This document shows, piece after piece, positions 29,801 through 37,607 of a stretch of 64,000 bases of DNA. Location of the stretch: NCBI RefSeq assembly GCF_030247605.1, contig NZ_JAOTSB010000002.1, positions 124,001-188,000 on the forward strand. Direction: 5' to 3'. Origin of the DNA: Acidaminobacter sp. (GTDB lineage: Bacteria > Bacillota > Clostridia > Peptostreptococcales > Acidaminobacteraceae). The stretch's first letter is position 1. Every line of letters starts with the position of its first letter. A model generated the notes under the pieces. That model searched no databases and had not been told where the DNA came from. It saw only the letters and a program-made list of their open reading frames with translations. A program made the translations under genes and the position numbers.

Positions 29801-29868
29801 ATGAGGAGCACCAGCACAAAAAGAGTAATTTTTCTGTTCAGTATCGCAGCTTCTATCCATCTTCTCAT
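26824..29868 (-). CDS. RND (HAE1-type) efflux transporter
   Basis: A 1014-residue AcrB-type proton-driven exporter with the usual twelve-helix plan: TM1 at about 12-30, a large extracellular loop, TM2-6 at ~330-520, a second loop, and TM8-12 at ~845-1005. TM4 has the proton-relay pattern ALGMLVDNAIVIID and the second half GIVVNNAIVLIDF. The ATG at 29868 follows GAGGTGA; a GTG three codons earlier overlaps the adaptor stop. With an adaptor lipoprotein but no outer-membrane channel gene, it fits a Gram-positive RND system. Confidence 0.93.
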   Translation of the reverse strand: MRRWIEAAILNRKITLFVLVLLIAAGAYNFYISPRQEYPEINAPVAMISVIYPGASPSEVEDRVTSKIVSEVEEIEGYDYAYTYSFNSASVTFLRLIYGTEVQTAWNDLEDRMDILQSELPPECQAIQTNTDLVETAGLMVTLSGENYTYNELNDLALQLKDELKSIQGVKRFEIMGKQEREVVVEVNYKKLNAVGISMRELFGMLQAQNVEIPSGQIEQQGTSVNLRTSGRLTSLDQIRSLNIGVSPQSGQTIFLSEIAEVSFQDADTSYKILQNGENAILLTGYFQKNENVVLVGDEVDQVISRFQESLPSDLKIERVLDQPENVRKSVNDFMMNLLQGVVFVLVVVLLGMGLKNALIVSTAIPASIMISFIFMGYLGIELHQISIAALIVALGMLVDNAIVIIDSIQVKLDVGFDRAEACVSGAREVAVPVLTSTLTTIGAFLPFMLLPSIAGEYIASLPSIIMISLSVSYLVAILIIPPLAYMFLGPSKTSGRGKGVIRLFFERALLAAFRFRVLTLILVLATLGFTIYAGLSLNLKFFPYADTDKIYIDVRSENASSIETTEALVKDVHQILSAERLILSNTTAVGGGLPKFYNTLPIVPNSNDKAQMMLRVDMEALASGNSGMTLETYAAELQQKLDHVVTGGRVSVKLLEQAEPIGAPVQLRLLGSDLDQLGEAAEKLQKLISQVEGTAKVDTDFENRVFEYVVKPDLELAGSLGMTQYDLQSEISLALRGQAATTIRLDDGDYDIVLKSNVASLDDLRNLKIKAAASDLKVPLETVSEIALASEYAVIKSYKGDLATVVMSDIAPGYNAVDIQKAIVEQIDPADYPGIAFKFDGENEKIVENFGNIGSSAVLAVMLVYSVLLFQFRSFTQPLIILLTIPLSAIGSFLGLYFLGFELSFVAMLGIVSLLGIVVNNAIVLIDFINAERSEGKSVKTACVDAVEKRFRPIMLTTITTVIGLVPLALSGSALFVPMSVALMSGLMVSTLLTLIIIPMVYLWTHRDNDPIV

Positions 29869-29873
29869 CCCGG

Positions 29874-30974
29874 TCACCTCGTGACGCTGACGATCTCAAC
29901 ATCATCCAGCGGATTCACAAGCTTCATGCCTTTTACAATGACCTGATCACCATCATCAAGGCCCTCAACATACAACTCGTTGTTCTGTACTGCCCGGATG
30001 ACCACATTTTTCTTAATTGCCCTACCTTCTTCCACTATGTAAACAAAATCATTTTCCCCGGAAAGCACAATATCAATTGGGAGCTTGACAGCTTTGATTT
30101 CACCTTGGCGCACGAAGATTTCCGCCATGGCTCCAATCAGATATTTGCCGGCTGGCAGCGTCACCTCAACCTCATAGGTTTGGGTTGCGGGATCAGGAAG
30201 CTTTCCAATGTTTGAGATTGATGCATTGAAAGTGTGATTGTCATAGACCACCTCCACCTCACGCTCAAATTCGTCCTTCATCAAAGTCTCGGATGACATG
30301 CCAAACACAGCAGTTGCATCTTGACCCTCCAGCATCAGGACAGGATAACCGGCTGAAACCAGATCGCCCTTTTTATAAAACACTTCGAAAACGACGCCGC
30401 TTCTCGGCGCATAGAGCTTGGTATCCTTCAAATAGCTATCGCTCAGGCTTAATCCCGCCCTTGCTTGCTGTACCTGTGCTTCAGCCGCTTTGAGTTCAGC
30501 TTTTGTCACTGAAACCTGCAGCTCAACCCCCTCCAGCTCCGCCCTGGAAATAGCGCCTTGATCATAGAGTGCTTTGAAATCCTCCAAGGTTTTTTCAAGG
30601 TGCTCCAGTGAAATTCGGGCTTTTGAAGCGACCTCTTCAGCAGCTTTGATCCCGGCTGCACTGCTGCTGACACCGCTGCTTTGAGCCTGATTGTCCAGTC
30701 TCGCCAACAATTGGCCTTTCTTGACAGAATCTCCTGTTTTGACAGTTAATTCAGCTATTTTACCTGAAGACATAAAACTAAGCGACTCTGTTGAATCTGC
30801 ACTGATTCGACCAGTGTACATCTGCTTCAGTGCATGGTTTTCCGAATGAACTTCAACCACTTCAACGGGCTGTTTAACAGGCTCAGATGTCGATATTTCA
30901 ATCTTATTGCACGCAGTGCCCATCAACCCCATCAGGAGGGTCAGCATTAATGGAACGACTCTTAGCTTAAACAT
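29874..30974 (-). CDS. RND efflux adaptor (membrane fusion) lipoprotein
   Basis: A 366-residue adaptor with a lipoprotein signal (lipobox LMGTAC, Cys near residue 22). It has a split biotinyl-lipoyl-like domain, a coiled-coil hairpin (about residue 105-175, rich in Ala/Glu/Gln/Lys) and beta-barrel domains after GVVFEVFYKKGDLVSAGYPV. It anchors to the membrane and partners the RND pump encoded immediately downstream. Confidence 0.9.
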   Translation of the reverse strand: MFKLRVVPLMLTLLMGLMGTACNKIEISTSEPVKQPVEVVEVHSENHALKQMYTGRISADSTESLSFMSSGKIAELTVKTGDSVKKGQLLARLDNQAQSSGVSSSAAGIKAAEEVASKARISLEHLEKTLEDFKALYDQGAISRAELEGVELQVSVTKAELKAAEAQVQQARAGLSLSDSYLKDTKLYAPRSGVVFEVFYKKGDLVSAGYPVLMLEGQDATAVFGMSSETLMKDEFEREVEVVYDNHTFNASISNIGKLPDPATQTYEVEVTLPAGKYLIGAMAEIFVRQGEIKAVKLPIDIVLSGENDFVYIVEEGRAIKKNVVIRAVQNNELYVEGLDDGDQVIVKGMKLVNPLDDVEIVSVTR

Positions 30975-31060
30975 GCCAACATCCCTTCTTTCTAATACTA
31001 CGGCTGCAAATCAGTAATGAAATAGTTACCGGAGAACCTTCAGCGGACGTCTGAAACTGA

Positions 31061-31669
31061 TTAGTCAAACCTGGTCACCAAATCTCTGAAATAAAAATCT
31101 ATAATCATCCTGAGCTCGTTCTCAACAGCATCTCGTTCAAAAATCACAGTTCTGGCCACAAGATCTTTGATAGCTTCAACTATGCCTTTTGAAATTAAGC
31201 GGCCCAGGGCTTTAAGATTTTGAACCGAGTTGCGACTGGCAATGGTTTCGAGAACATACTTTTCAAGCACGGAGAAAATTATTCCGGACAACTCATTCAT
31301 GGCATCAGAAAAAACCGTACCCTCCGACCCATTGAACAGAATCAGAATTTCATCACGGTATGCCTCAATGGCAGTGGCGATTTCACGGACGAACTGTTCT
31401 CGAAATCGTATATAGTCTTCTGATGGCAAAGGCATTTCCTCATGGATCTGAACTGATTCAAGCAGTGATTTCAGAACCTGGTAAGCAGGACTGACCACGT
31501 CTTCAAACAACGACTGTTTTGAGCTGAAATACCTGTATATATTTCCTACGGTGATCTCAGAGCTCTCTGCAACTATTCTCATAGACGCTTGCCCATAGCC
31601 CTTTTTAAGAAATTCCGCCTGGGCAGAAGACACTATGCGTCTTCTAACTTGCTCTTTTAAGACCTGCAT
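31061..31669 (-). CDS. TetR/AcrR family transcriptional regulator
   Basis: A 202-residue regulator with an N-terminal TetR helix-turn-helix (SAQAEFLKKGYGQASMRIVA, then SEITVGNIYRYFSSKQSLFEDV). The C-terminal ligand-binding domain is not recognisable in detail. It is the first gene of the tetR-adaptor-pump set and probably represses it. AGGAG precedes the ATG. Confidence 0.9.
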   Translation of the reverse strand: MQVLKEQVRRRIVSSAQAEFLKKGYGQASMRIVAESSEITVGNIYRYFSSKQSLFEDVVSPAYQVLKSLLESVQIHEEMPLPSEDYIRFREQFVREIATAIEAYRDEILILFNGSEGTVFSDAMNELSGIIFSVLEKYVLETIASRNSVQNLKALGRLISKGIVEAIKDLVARTVIFERDAVENELRMIIDFYFRDLVTRFD

Positions 31670-31698
31670 ATGATAAACTCCTGTTCATTTTTAATTAA

Positions 31699-31727
31699 AT
31701 TATACCCTCAAAATGATAATTCAACAA
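31699..31727 (-). promoter_or_regulatory. Promoter of the TetR gene
   Basis: On the minus strand TTGTTG (31727-31722), a 17-base spacer and a perfect TATAAT (31704-31699) lie 30 bases upstream of the start codon. Confidence 0.65.
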
Positions 31728-31774
31728 CTATGGATTGACTTTCATCACATGTCGATGTGTATTTAAACCCCACG

Positions 31775-31836
31775 CAAAAAAGTCCGTTCCTCAATAGCGC
31801 TTCCTTTTGTGCAAGGAGTGCTTCTGAAAACGGACT
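31775..31836 (-). terminator. Rod-shaped terminator downstream of the Tad/FHA operon
   Basis: On the minus strand AGTCCGTT (31836-31829) pairs with AACGGACT (31788-31781) around a loop that folds further (TCCTT/AAGGA, AGC/GCT), and six T residues follow. It lies 160 bases after the FHA gene and overlaps one end of the repeat element. Confidence 0.7.
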
Positions 31837-31950
31837 AGTACAGTGGTTTTGAAATTTCTGTGCAAAAGAACATTCAACCTGTTGGCAAATTTCAGGCTTA
31901 TAATCCATTGTTATATTGCACAGTTATTTTGGGGAATGTACTACTAGTCC
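31832..31950 (-). repeat. Dispersed ~119-bp element, copy A
   Basis: Read on the minus strand it begins GGACTAGTAGTACATTCC and ends TGTACTAGTCC, so its ends are inverted repeats. About 85% of it, by eye, matches the element at 54769-54880. Inside, an ATG at 31908 opens a frame reading MDYKPEICQQV, close to the MNYKPEFCQQV in copy B and resembling the first residues of IS-type transposases. It looks like a miniature or decayed insertion sequence. Confidence 0.7.
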
Positions 31951-31995
31951 CCGGTAAATTCAAGAACTATTACCCCTGAAGACGCGGTTATTTAA

Positions 31996-33246
31996 TCAAA
32001 CAAAGAGGATTTCCTGCTCAGACAGCCTGAGGCGGTCGTTCCCTTTCAATTTGTACAGGGTTTGACTATCCAGTCTTTGCTCATTAAGATAGGTACCGTT
32101 CAAAGAGTCCAGATCCTTTAAAAAATACCCTTGGTCCAAGTGGTGCACTTCTGCGTGAAGTCTGCCGATGGTTATGTCATCATCAATAATCACATCACAA
32201 AGTGCTGTGTTTCTTCCAATACGCGTTACTGGCTTCGAAAGTTCAAAAATCTTGCAGGCTTGTTGATTTTGAAGAACAAGTTTTCCCTGCAGCTTCTCCT
32301 GTTCAGACAATAATGTTGTGCCTTCGAAATCAGGTCTGTACATTGATATTTTACTATGCGTTGAAACGCCGTGACGAATCAGATTATGGCTTTCCTCACC
32401 AATCTCAGCTCTTGAGAAAACCGTCTTTTCTGGTATTGATTTTTCTTCCCGTTTACATAATCGTTTAAAATACTCGATCAGGCCACCATTGCTGTGACTG
32501 GAGTCTATCACCTTTGGTTTCACAATCTGATGAATTTTGCCTCCTGCTTTTACCTTAGCTGTTTGCACTGATTGTTCGACAACGAGCGGTTGTGATGTCT
32601 CATATCCTGAATTTATGACGTTTAAAGGTTTGTTTGAGTATGGATGAAGGTCGTCGCGATCCGCCATCTCCGATTCAACTGGCTTTGAGTTTGAAGCAAA
32701 CCAGTGACGAATTACATTTACAAGCGCAGTCTGTCGCTCATATCTATGCACCGTCGATTCAGACAATGACTTAAACGCCTCAAAGCCTTCCGGTTTCAAA
32801 CTCAAAGCAGCTATAGGCACTAAACTGTTCAAGAACTGCTGCCATTTTTCTTCAAAGCTTGGTTCAGTATTCCGCGTTGGCATATAAATTAATTCTATAC
32901 GTTTTTTAACTGTGTGATAACAGATTTGTGAAGGTGATATGCAGAAATGATCCAGTCTAAGATAGTGCTTCGCTGCCTGAGCCAAGATTTGGACGGTTTC
33001 TTCCAGTATCGATAATAAATCATGATAATCGACCGCTGTTCTGCGAAGCCATTGTTCAAGCGTCATATGACTGTGAAACGCGTAAACCAATTGAACATCA
33101 TCATCCTTTTCCCGCAGTAACGGGATCAGGTAGGGACGCTCCGGATAATGGGTCAGGACATTCAGCTCAAACATATTGATGTCCGGCAAAGTGATTCCTA
33201 ATCTGTAGATTCTCTCCTGCCCTTCAAAACCATTCTGCAGCATCAT
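31996..33246 (-). CDS. FHA-domain protein with DUF6382-like N-terminus
   Basis: A 416-residue protein. The C-terminal FHA domain (about 335-416) has the phosphothreonine-binding pattern RIGRN, then GRLHAEVH and LNGTYLN. The N-terminal ~190 residues match proteins commonly annotated as DUF6382. The linker is low in recognisable motifs. It overlaps the pilin-like gene as ATGA and ends the Tad-like operon, so it may couple Ser/Thr phosphorylation to secretion or pilus assembly; that is inference. No kinase gene is adjacent. Confidence 0.85.
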   Translation of the reverse strand: MMLQNGFEGQERIYRLGITLPDINMFELNVLTHYPERPYLIPLLREKDDDVQLVYAFHSHMTLEQWLRRTAVDYHDLLSILEETVQILAQAAKHYLRLDHFCISPSQICYHTVKKRIELIYMPTRNTEPSFEEKWQQFLNSLVPIAALSLKPEGFEAFKSLSESTVHRYERQTALVNVIRHWFASNSKPVESEMADRDDLHPYSNKPLNVINSGYETSQPLVVEQSVQTAKVKAGGKIHQIVKPKVIDSSHSNGGLIEYFKRLCKREEKSIPEKTVFSRAEIGEESHNLIRHGVSTHSKISMYRPDFEGTTLLSEQEKLQGKLVLQNQQACKIFELSKPVTRIGRNTALCDVIIDDDITIGRLHAEVHHLDQGYFLKDLDSLNGTYLNEQRLDSQTLYKLKGNDRLRLSEQEILFV

Positions 33247-33455
33247 AGGTGAATGCCTTCCACAATCAAACGAGTTTGAATGGTGATATTTTCCGTATCT
33301 ATGTTATCCAGGATATTCGTCATAATTTCAGTAATCTGAGTTCTGAACAACAATGCCAGACCAATAAGCACAACCACGAGAACGACGAGTTCGACTGTGC
33401 CCAACCCACGTGTATCCATGACAGCCATTTGTAATCTTTCAAAATTCTTTTTCAT
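33243..33455 (-). CDS. Flp/Tad pilin-like small protein
   Basis: A 70-residue protein with one hydrophobic segment. DTRG followed by LGTVELVVLVVVLIGLALL fits a type IV-like prepilin: cleavage after Gly-18 would leave Glu at position +5 and a hydrophobic helix. Its length is in the Flp range. No prepilin peptidase gene is present in this locus, so processing would rely on an enzyme encoded elsewhere. It overlaps both neighbours by four bases. Confidence 0.75.
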   Translation of the reverse strand: MKKNFERLQMAVMDTRGLGTVELVVLVVVLIGLALLFRTQITEIMTNILDNIDTENITIQTRLIVEGIHL

Positions 33456-34114
33456 GTGTTTATCCCTCCCAAAAAAATTGGACTGATCAGCAATAGCATC
33501 AACACACCAAATTGAAGCAGCGCTGGCATCATCATTCCTAATTGTCCTTTAACATGACTTGCAGCTTCTGTCTGCTCCGCGATCATTTTAAAATCATCCA
33601 TCCAGTCGTGAAGCAACCCGATTAGATCTGCTTCTGATTTTCTTTCACCATAGAGGCAACACCTTGCCCAACTTTTTGTGCCTGAATGATTGAAGGTCAG
33701 AAGCCGTAACAATGCCAATTCATAATCCCCCCCATTCTGCAGTCTAATGCGGGTTTCGTGCCAGACAGGAAATGCCCTCCAGATTAAACTATCACTTTCC
33801 ATGGCCATTATTAGTGCTTTCCTTAGACTATGTCCACTTTGAATAAGCAGACCATACCTATAAGACATTGAAAACAAAGCTCTGTCCAATTGTCTGCTTC
33901 TGGTTAACTTTCTTTCGCTCAACCCTTTGATAATGATCAACGGCACCATAAGTAATCCCATCAATACGCACAGTACTGTATTAATCAAAGACAAGGATAA
34001 AGCCTGACGCACTCCCAGGATCAAAACTAAAAATGCCGGCATCAACAACCCTGCTTCTTTCATCAAACTCGCTCTCTTAATACTTATGCCATAACAAGCG
34101 TATGTTTCTGTCAT
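33452..34114 (-). CDS. Type II/IV secretion inner-membrane platform protein (TadC-like)
   Basis: A 220-residue T2SSF-type membrane protein. It has two hydrophobic segments near the N-terminus, a cytoplasmic GspF-like domain (YGLLIQSGHSLRKALIMA; a region around 170-190 with EQTEAASHVKGQLGMMMP) and a C-terminal membrane segment. In Tad systems TadB and TadC form the platform around which the ATPase works. The frame stays open upstream to the TadB stop, but only non-standard starts (ATT) are available there. Confidence 0.8.
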   Translation of the reverse strand: MTETYACYGISIKRASLMKEAGLLMPAFLVLILGVRQALSLSLINTVLCVLMGLLMVPLIIIKGLSERKLTRSRQLDRALFSMSYRYGLLIQSGHSLRKALIMAMESDSLIWRAFPVWHETRIRLQNGGDYELALLRLLTFNHSGTKSWARCCLYGERKSEADLIGLLHDWMDDFKMIAEQTEAASHVKGQLGMMMPALLQFGVLMLLLISPIFLGGINT

Positions 34115-34171
34115 TTCGTTCCATTTAAGCAGTGCTTTCCGACCATGTCGCCTTAGAACCGACTTAATGAT

Positions 34172-34942
34172 TCAGATCAACCCCTTGGTCTTCAGTTGAA
34201 TCAATCTGGTTCGTTCAAATAGAATAGTTCCGCCTTCCAGCGCCAGAGCTGCTGTCATCATCAGAACTCTGCCGCCAGGTGTTGTATAGAGTAAACTCAG
34301 ATAGTCCGCATATGTCGCATTGAGCAAAAACAGCACTAGCAGCGGCATCTTCGATGTCAGCCTGAACTCTAGGACCTGATCCGTCATTTTTCGTATGAGT
34401 TGCTGTTTATGGAGAATATGTCCGCCAATCCAAACCGATGAACGCTTTAGGACAATGGTCATATCATGTCCGCAGCTTTCTGCGTGAAGGAGCTGTCGCG
34501 AAAGATCTGTCGCTTCCTCAAGATCAAATTGTCGAGCCAGGCGACCTAGGCCTGATGTCAGCGGTGTGCCCAACTGCATCAATCGGCTGAGTTTTTTCAG
34601 TTCGAAGGCGAGGGGTTCACAAGCGGTGGAAAACTCATCCACTGTTTGGTCAAAAGCTCTTTGAAGAGATTTGCCAGTCGACGTCGTTGAAGCGATTAAA
34701 GACAGAAAACGTGCGAAATCAGATAGGAACTCATCTTTTGTTTGGACAGCTGCCATTTGTGCCTGATAATTCATTGCCGGAAGCTTGATTAACAGCACAA
34801 ATACAAAGAAACCAGGATTTTCAAATAAAATCCATGTGGAAAGGATAGTATCGATTGCCAATATGAGCCACAATCGGATTCGACGTACGGATGGCGTCAC
34901 GCGGTACCATACCGGCTGAATCAGCTTAAAGTATTTAAGCAT
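34172..34942 (-). CDS. Type II/IV secretion inner-membrane platform protein (TadB-like)
   Basis: A 256-residue T2SSF-type protein with N-terminal hydrophobic segments and the GspF pattern FARFLSLIASTTSTGKSLQRAF, then LARQFDLEEATDLSRQLL. C-terminal membrane segments follow near residues 205-240. It overlaps the ATPase gene by eight bases and precedes the TadC-like gene, the usual Tad order. Confidence 0.8.
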   Translation of the reverse strand: MLKYFKLIQPVWYRVTPSVRRIRLWLILAIDTILSTWILFENPGFFVFVLLIKLPAMNYQAQMAAVQTKDEFLSDFARFLSLIASTTSTGKSLQRAFDQTVDEFSTACEPLAFELKKLSRLMQLGTPLTSGLGRLARQFDLEEATDLSRQLLHAESCGHDMTIVLKRSSVWIGGHILHKQQLIRKMTDQVLEFRLTSKMPLLVLFLLNATYADYLSLLYTTPGGRVLMMTAALALEGGTILFERTRLIQLKTKGLI

Positions 34943-36084
34943 AGCTCGATACGCGATCGAAGACGTCTGTCTTCAAGACTCGGCAGCCTTCTGTGATCAC
35001 CGTTTCAAAATCGAGCCTGCCTTGACGATATCCCAGCACCTGAATTATTTCCTGAATTCTTCTTGAGCCATCTGCGTCCTTTTTCAAATGAATGATCCAG
35101 TGGATGCCTGACCCAATTTGCCGCCGGATCCCTTCAGCAGTTCCATGACTTGCCATCATAGCCATGGCCTCTATTCGGTCAAGCATATCAGCTCCAGAAT
35201 TTGAGTGACCTGTAGACATGGAGCCATCGTGACCAGTGTTAAGAGCCTGCAGCATATCCAAAGCTTCAGCACCCCTGATCTCTCCGACGACCATTCTATC
35301 AGGCCGCATTCTCAGCGCCGTACGAATCAGATCAGACATAGTTACTTCCAGAGCTTCACCTGCAGCAGACGGACGCGTTTCAAGGCGTACAAGATTATCG
35401 ATACTGTTCAAATTGAGTTCAGCGCTGTCCTCTATTGATATAACCCGCTCTCCTTTTGGAATACAACGGCTCAGACAATTTAAAAGCGTCGTTTTTCCTG
35501 AGCTTGTGCCTCCGCTGATCATTAAATTCTGCCTGGCTTTAACAGCGCCCACCAGAAATGACATAACGCGCTCATCCATCATCCCTCTGTCCTTTAACGC
35601 TTCCAGCGTCAACAAGTCTTTTCTGAATTTTCTAATGGTCATATAAGGACCATCCAATCCAACGGGCTGCATAACGACATTCAGCCGAGCGCCGTCTCTC
35701 AGTCTTGCGTCTACAATGGGATCTCTGTAATTGACGCGTCGGTCTACTTCTGACACCATTTTCTGAATCAGCTGACGCAGCCTTTCGTTCGAAACCGAGA
35801 TGCTGAGGCATTCCATGGTATTTTTTCTTTCAACAAAAATTTTCGAGGGTCCGTTAACCATGATTTCGGTTACCTCAGGGATCCTTCAAATATGAATCCA
35901 GAAAATCATAACCCTGAATGCGCCAAAGCCAACTTTGTGCCAAGCCGATCTTTTCCATTGTGCTCAAGTGGCTTAAGGATTCGTTGCTTCGTACAAACAC
36001 TTCAATTTTTTGTTTCAAATCACCGGTATCTTCAAGATTCTCACTCAACACAGCCGCTAATTCTGCGCAAAGCGAATCATACAA
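34935..36084 (-). CDS. Secretion ATPase CpaF/TadA, interrupted by a +1 frameshift
   Basis: The ATPase drives Tad/Flp secretion. Two frames make up one gene: 36084-35875 encodes the N-terminal part ending SYLKDP at TGA, and the next frame continues EVTEIMVNGPSKIFVERK, the conserved CpaF segment. The join reads GAT CCC TGA GGT; skipping one base restores the frame and gives about 382 residues. Walker A GGTSSGKTTLLN and Walker B RMVVGEIRGAEALD are intact. AAGGA lies one base before CCC. It could be programmed frameshifting, a real mutation or a sequencing error. The start is probably TTG after GAGG. Confidence 0.8.
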
Positions 36085-36113
36085 TAGATCCTCATGCTCC
36101 CCTAACAGATAAA

Positions 36114-37025
36114 TTATCTTCGCCCTCCTGCCACAATATTGCCAACACAGTCCGTCAGGGTTTCAAATTGACCATCAAACGCACCTTCCAAATGTATAGC
36201 AGATGGATGGCGGCTTCCCCTGCTAGAGATCAAGTAGCCTCCAATACCGAATTGCCGGTTTTTGATCATTTCAGTCCATGCCACGGCCGATTCTACTTCT
36301 CTTGGGTGGTCACAGATCCAAATGGTACTCTTCACAAACGGGATGAGTTTTATAAGCATTTCTCTCCAATCCGTCCCACACCAGAACCACATTGAGTGAG
36401 GCATACCCATGACTGCATTCGTCAGCTTATCCTGCCACTGCGGCAAGAAAAGTGCACTGACGTCCTGAGGTCTATGACACAGACTGTAGCAGCCACCTTC
36501 ACTGAAAACTGCATCTTCCCCTTCCCATAACCATTCCGTCAAAGTTTCGTCGACTTTTCCTGAAATATTCGCAATAGTTGTCAAATCAATGACAACTGCT
36601 AAAGGATCCAGATGGTAAAGCTGCGCTTTAAACCCTTCAAAGGCTTGACGCTGCTGATAACATGACTGAAATGAAAAAATGAAGTGAAGTCCTCCGGATT
36701 CACCCATGGCTTTAATTGTGCCCATCTGTTTCTGAATTGCTCTGTTCAACGCATCGATGGGCTCATAAATTGAGAACTCGTTTTCGGCAGGAATGAAGGC
36801 ATCTGTCAGAACAAGGACTTTGACGCCTTTTGCTAGCTCAGCGTTATTCAGAGAGGTGCGGGGCCCTGCGGCTATACCAGAAAAATCTTCAGCCTGTACA
36901 GCTAAACGCCATAGCCTTTCCTCTGAGAACAGTCTAATCCTCCAAGAAACCAGTCCGGATGAAAGACAAGCCTGCTCTATTGCTGCAAGGTAATCCTCCT
37001 CTGGATAGTAAAGGCATACTACCAT
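36114..37025 (-). CDS. CpaE/TadZ-like protein lacking a Walker A motif
   Basis: A 303-residue protein in the position of CpaE/TadZ in Tad loci. The first ~110 residues look receiver-like, and the rest resembles a ParA/MinD-type domain by position only. Where a P-loop would be expected the sequence reads HFIFSFQSCYQQRQAFEGF, with no GKT/GKS, so ATP binding by the classical motif is unlikely. AAAGGAG precedes the ATG, and a promoter lies just upstream, so it is the first gene of the operon. Confidence 0.6.
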   Translation of the reverse strand: MVVCLYYPEEDYLAAIEQACLSSGLVSWRIRLFSEERLWRLAVQAEDFSGIAAGPRTSLNNAELAKGVKVLVLTDAFIPAENEFSIYEPIDALNRAIQKQMGTIKAMGESGGLHFIFSFQSCYQQRQAFEGFKAQLYHLDPLAVVIDLTTIANISGKVDETLTEWLWEGEDAVFSEGGCYSLCHRPQDVSALFLPQWQDKLTNAVMGMPHSMWFWCGTDWREMLIKLIPFVKSTIWICDHPREVESAVAWTEMIKNRQFGIGGYLISSRGSRHPSAIHLEGAFDGQFETLTDCVGNIVAGGRR

Positions 37026-37056
37026 GAGTCCACTCCTTTCAATATTCGTCTACTTA

Positions 37057-37084
37057 ATATTACCATAATTTGTTATTTCGTCAA
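37057..37084 (-). promoter_or_regulatory. Promoter of the Tad-like operon
   Basis: On the minus strand TTGACG (37084-37079), a 16-base spacer and TAATAT (37062-37057) lie about 30 bases upstream of the first Tad gene. Confidence 0.65.
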
Positions 37085-37105
37085 CCATAATTTTCCTTTA
37101 TTGTT

Positions 37106-37163
37106 ATAAAATAAAAGAAACTGTCATCACGGCGTCATAAATGACTGCCATAACAACAGTTTC
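37106..37163 (-). terminator. Long-stem terminator after the small membrane protein
   Basis: On the minus strand GAAACTGT (37163-37156) and ACAGTTTC (37124-37117) close a nearly fully paired stem continuing through TTATGGC/GCCGTGA and GTCAT/ATGAC. TTTTATTTT follows. Confidence 0.85.
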
Positions 37164-37178
37164 CCAGTGATTTCGCAA

Positions 37179-37580
37179 TTATTTTTTTCCTTTTTTTTGT
37201 GCTCTAAGACGTTCCTTTTCTGCCAAATGCCGCTTATACCTCGATTCAGAAAGATACCAGGTGGCTGTACCGAACAATATTCCGCCAATTGCAAAAAAGA
37301 ATACAGCCGCACCCAATTGAATCAGGATCTCTGAAGTAAATTTAAATTTTAAAGACACACCCAGAAGCAATATATAGATCAGGCTGGTCATCAGTGTCCA
37401 GGTGATCAGTCCCTGTTTGATGACATAATGACGCATCCCCTTTTGCCGCATCACAGCCCATCTCTCCATAGCCATTGATTCACGCTCTGCACGGCGCGCC
37501 TGGCTTTCCCGTGCCCTTGACTGTGCACGCCTTGCCTTCTTTTCCTGCGGCGTCAGTTCCACTTTTTTCTCTCCTGCCAT
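37179..37580 (-). CDS. Small membrane protein with charged N- and C-termini
   Basis: Not recognised. The 133-residue product has a highly charged, Arg/Ala/Glu-rich N-terminal helix (about residue 5-45, possible coiled coil), two hydrophobic segments (about 55-75 and 85-108) and a basic C-terminus ending in repeated lysines. The ATG at 37580 sits after GGGGGAG; an ATG four codons earlier is also possible. It is 27 bases downstream of the small selenoprotein gene on the same strand and may share its transcript. Confidence 0.65.
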   Translation of the reverse strand: MAGEKKVELTPQEKKARRAQSRARESQARRAERESMAMERWAVMRQKGMRHYVIKQGLITWTLMTSLIYILLLGVSLKFKFTSEILIQLGAAVFFFAIGGILFGTATWYLSESRYKRHLAEKERLRAQKKGKK

Positions 37581-37607
37581 ATGCTCCCCCATGCTTTCAA
37601 TAAATTT

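Noticed and set aside
31708..31908. 66-codon minus-strand frame starting MDYKPEICQQV as a gene
   Set aside because: It begins inside repeat copy A and continues through a terminator hairpin; in copy B the same frame stops after 16 codons. Better seen as a remnant of a mobile element.
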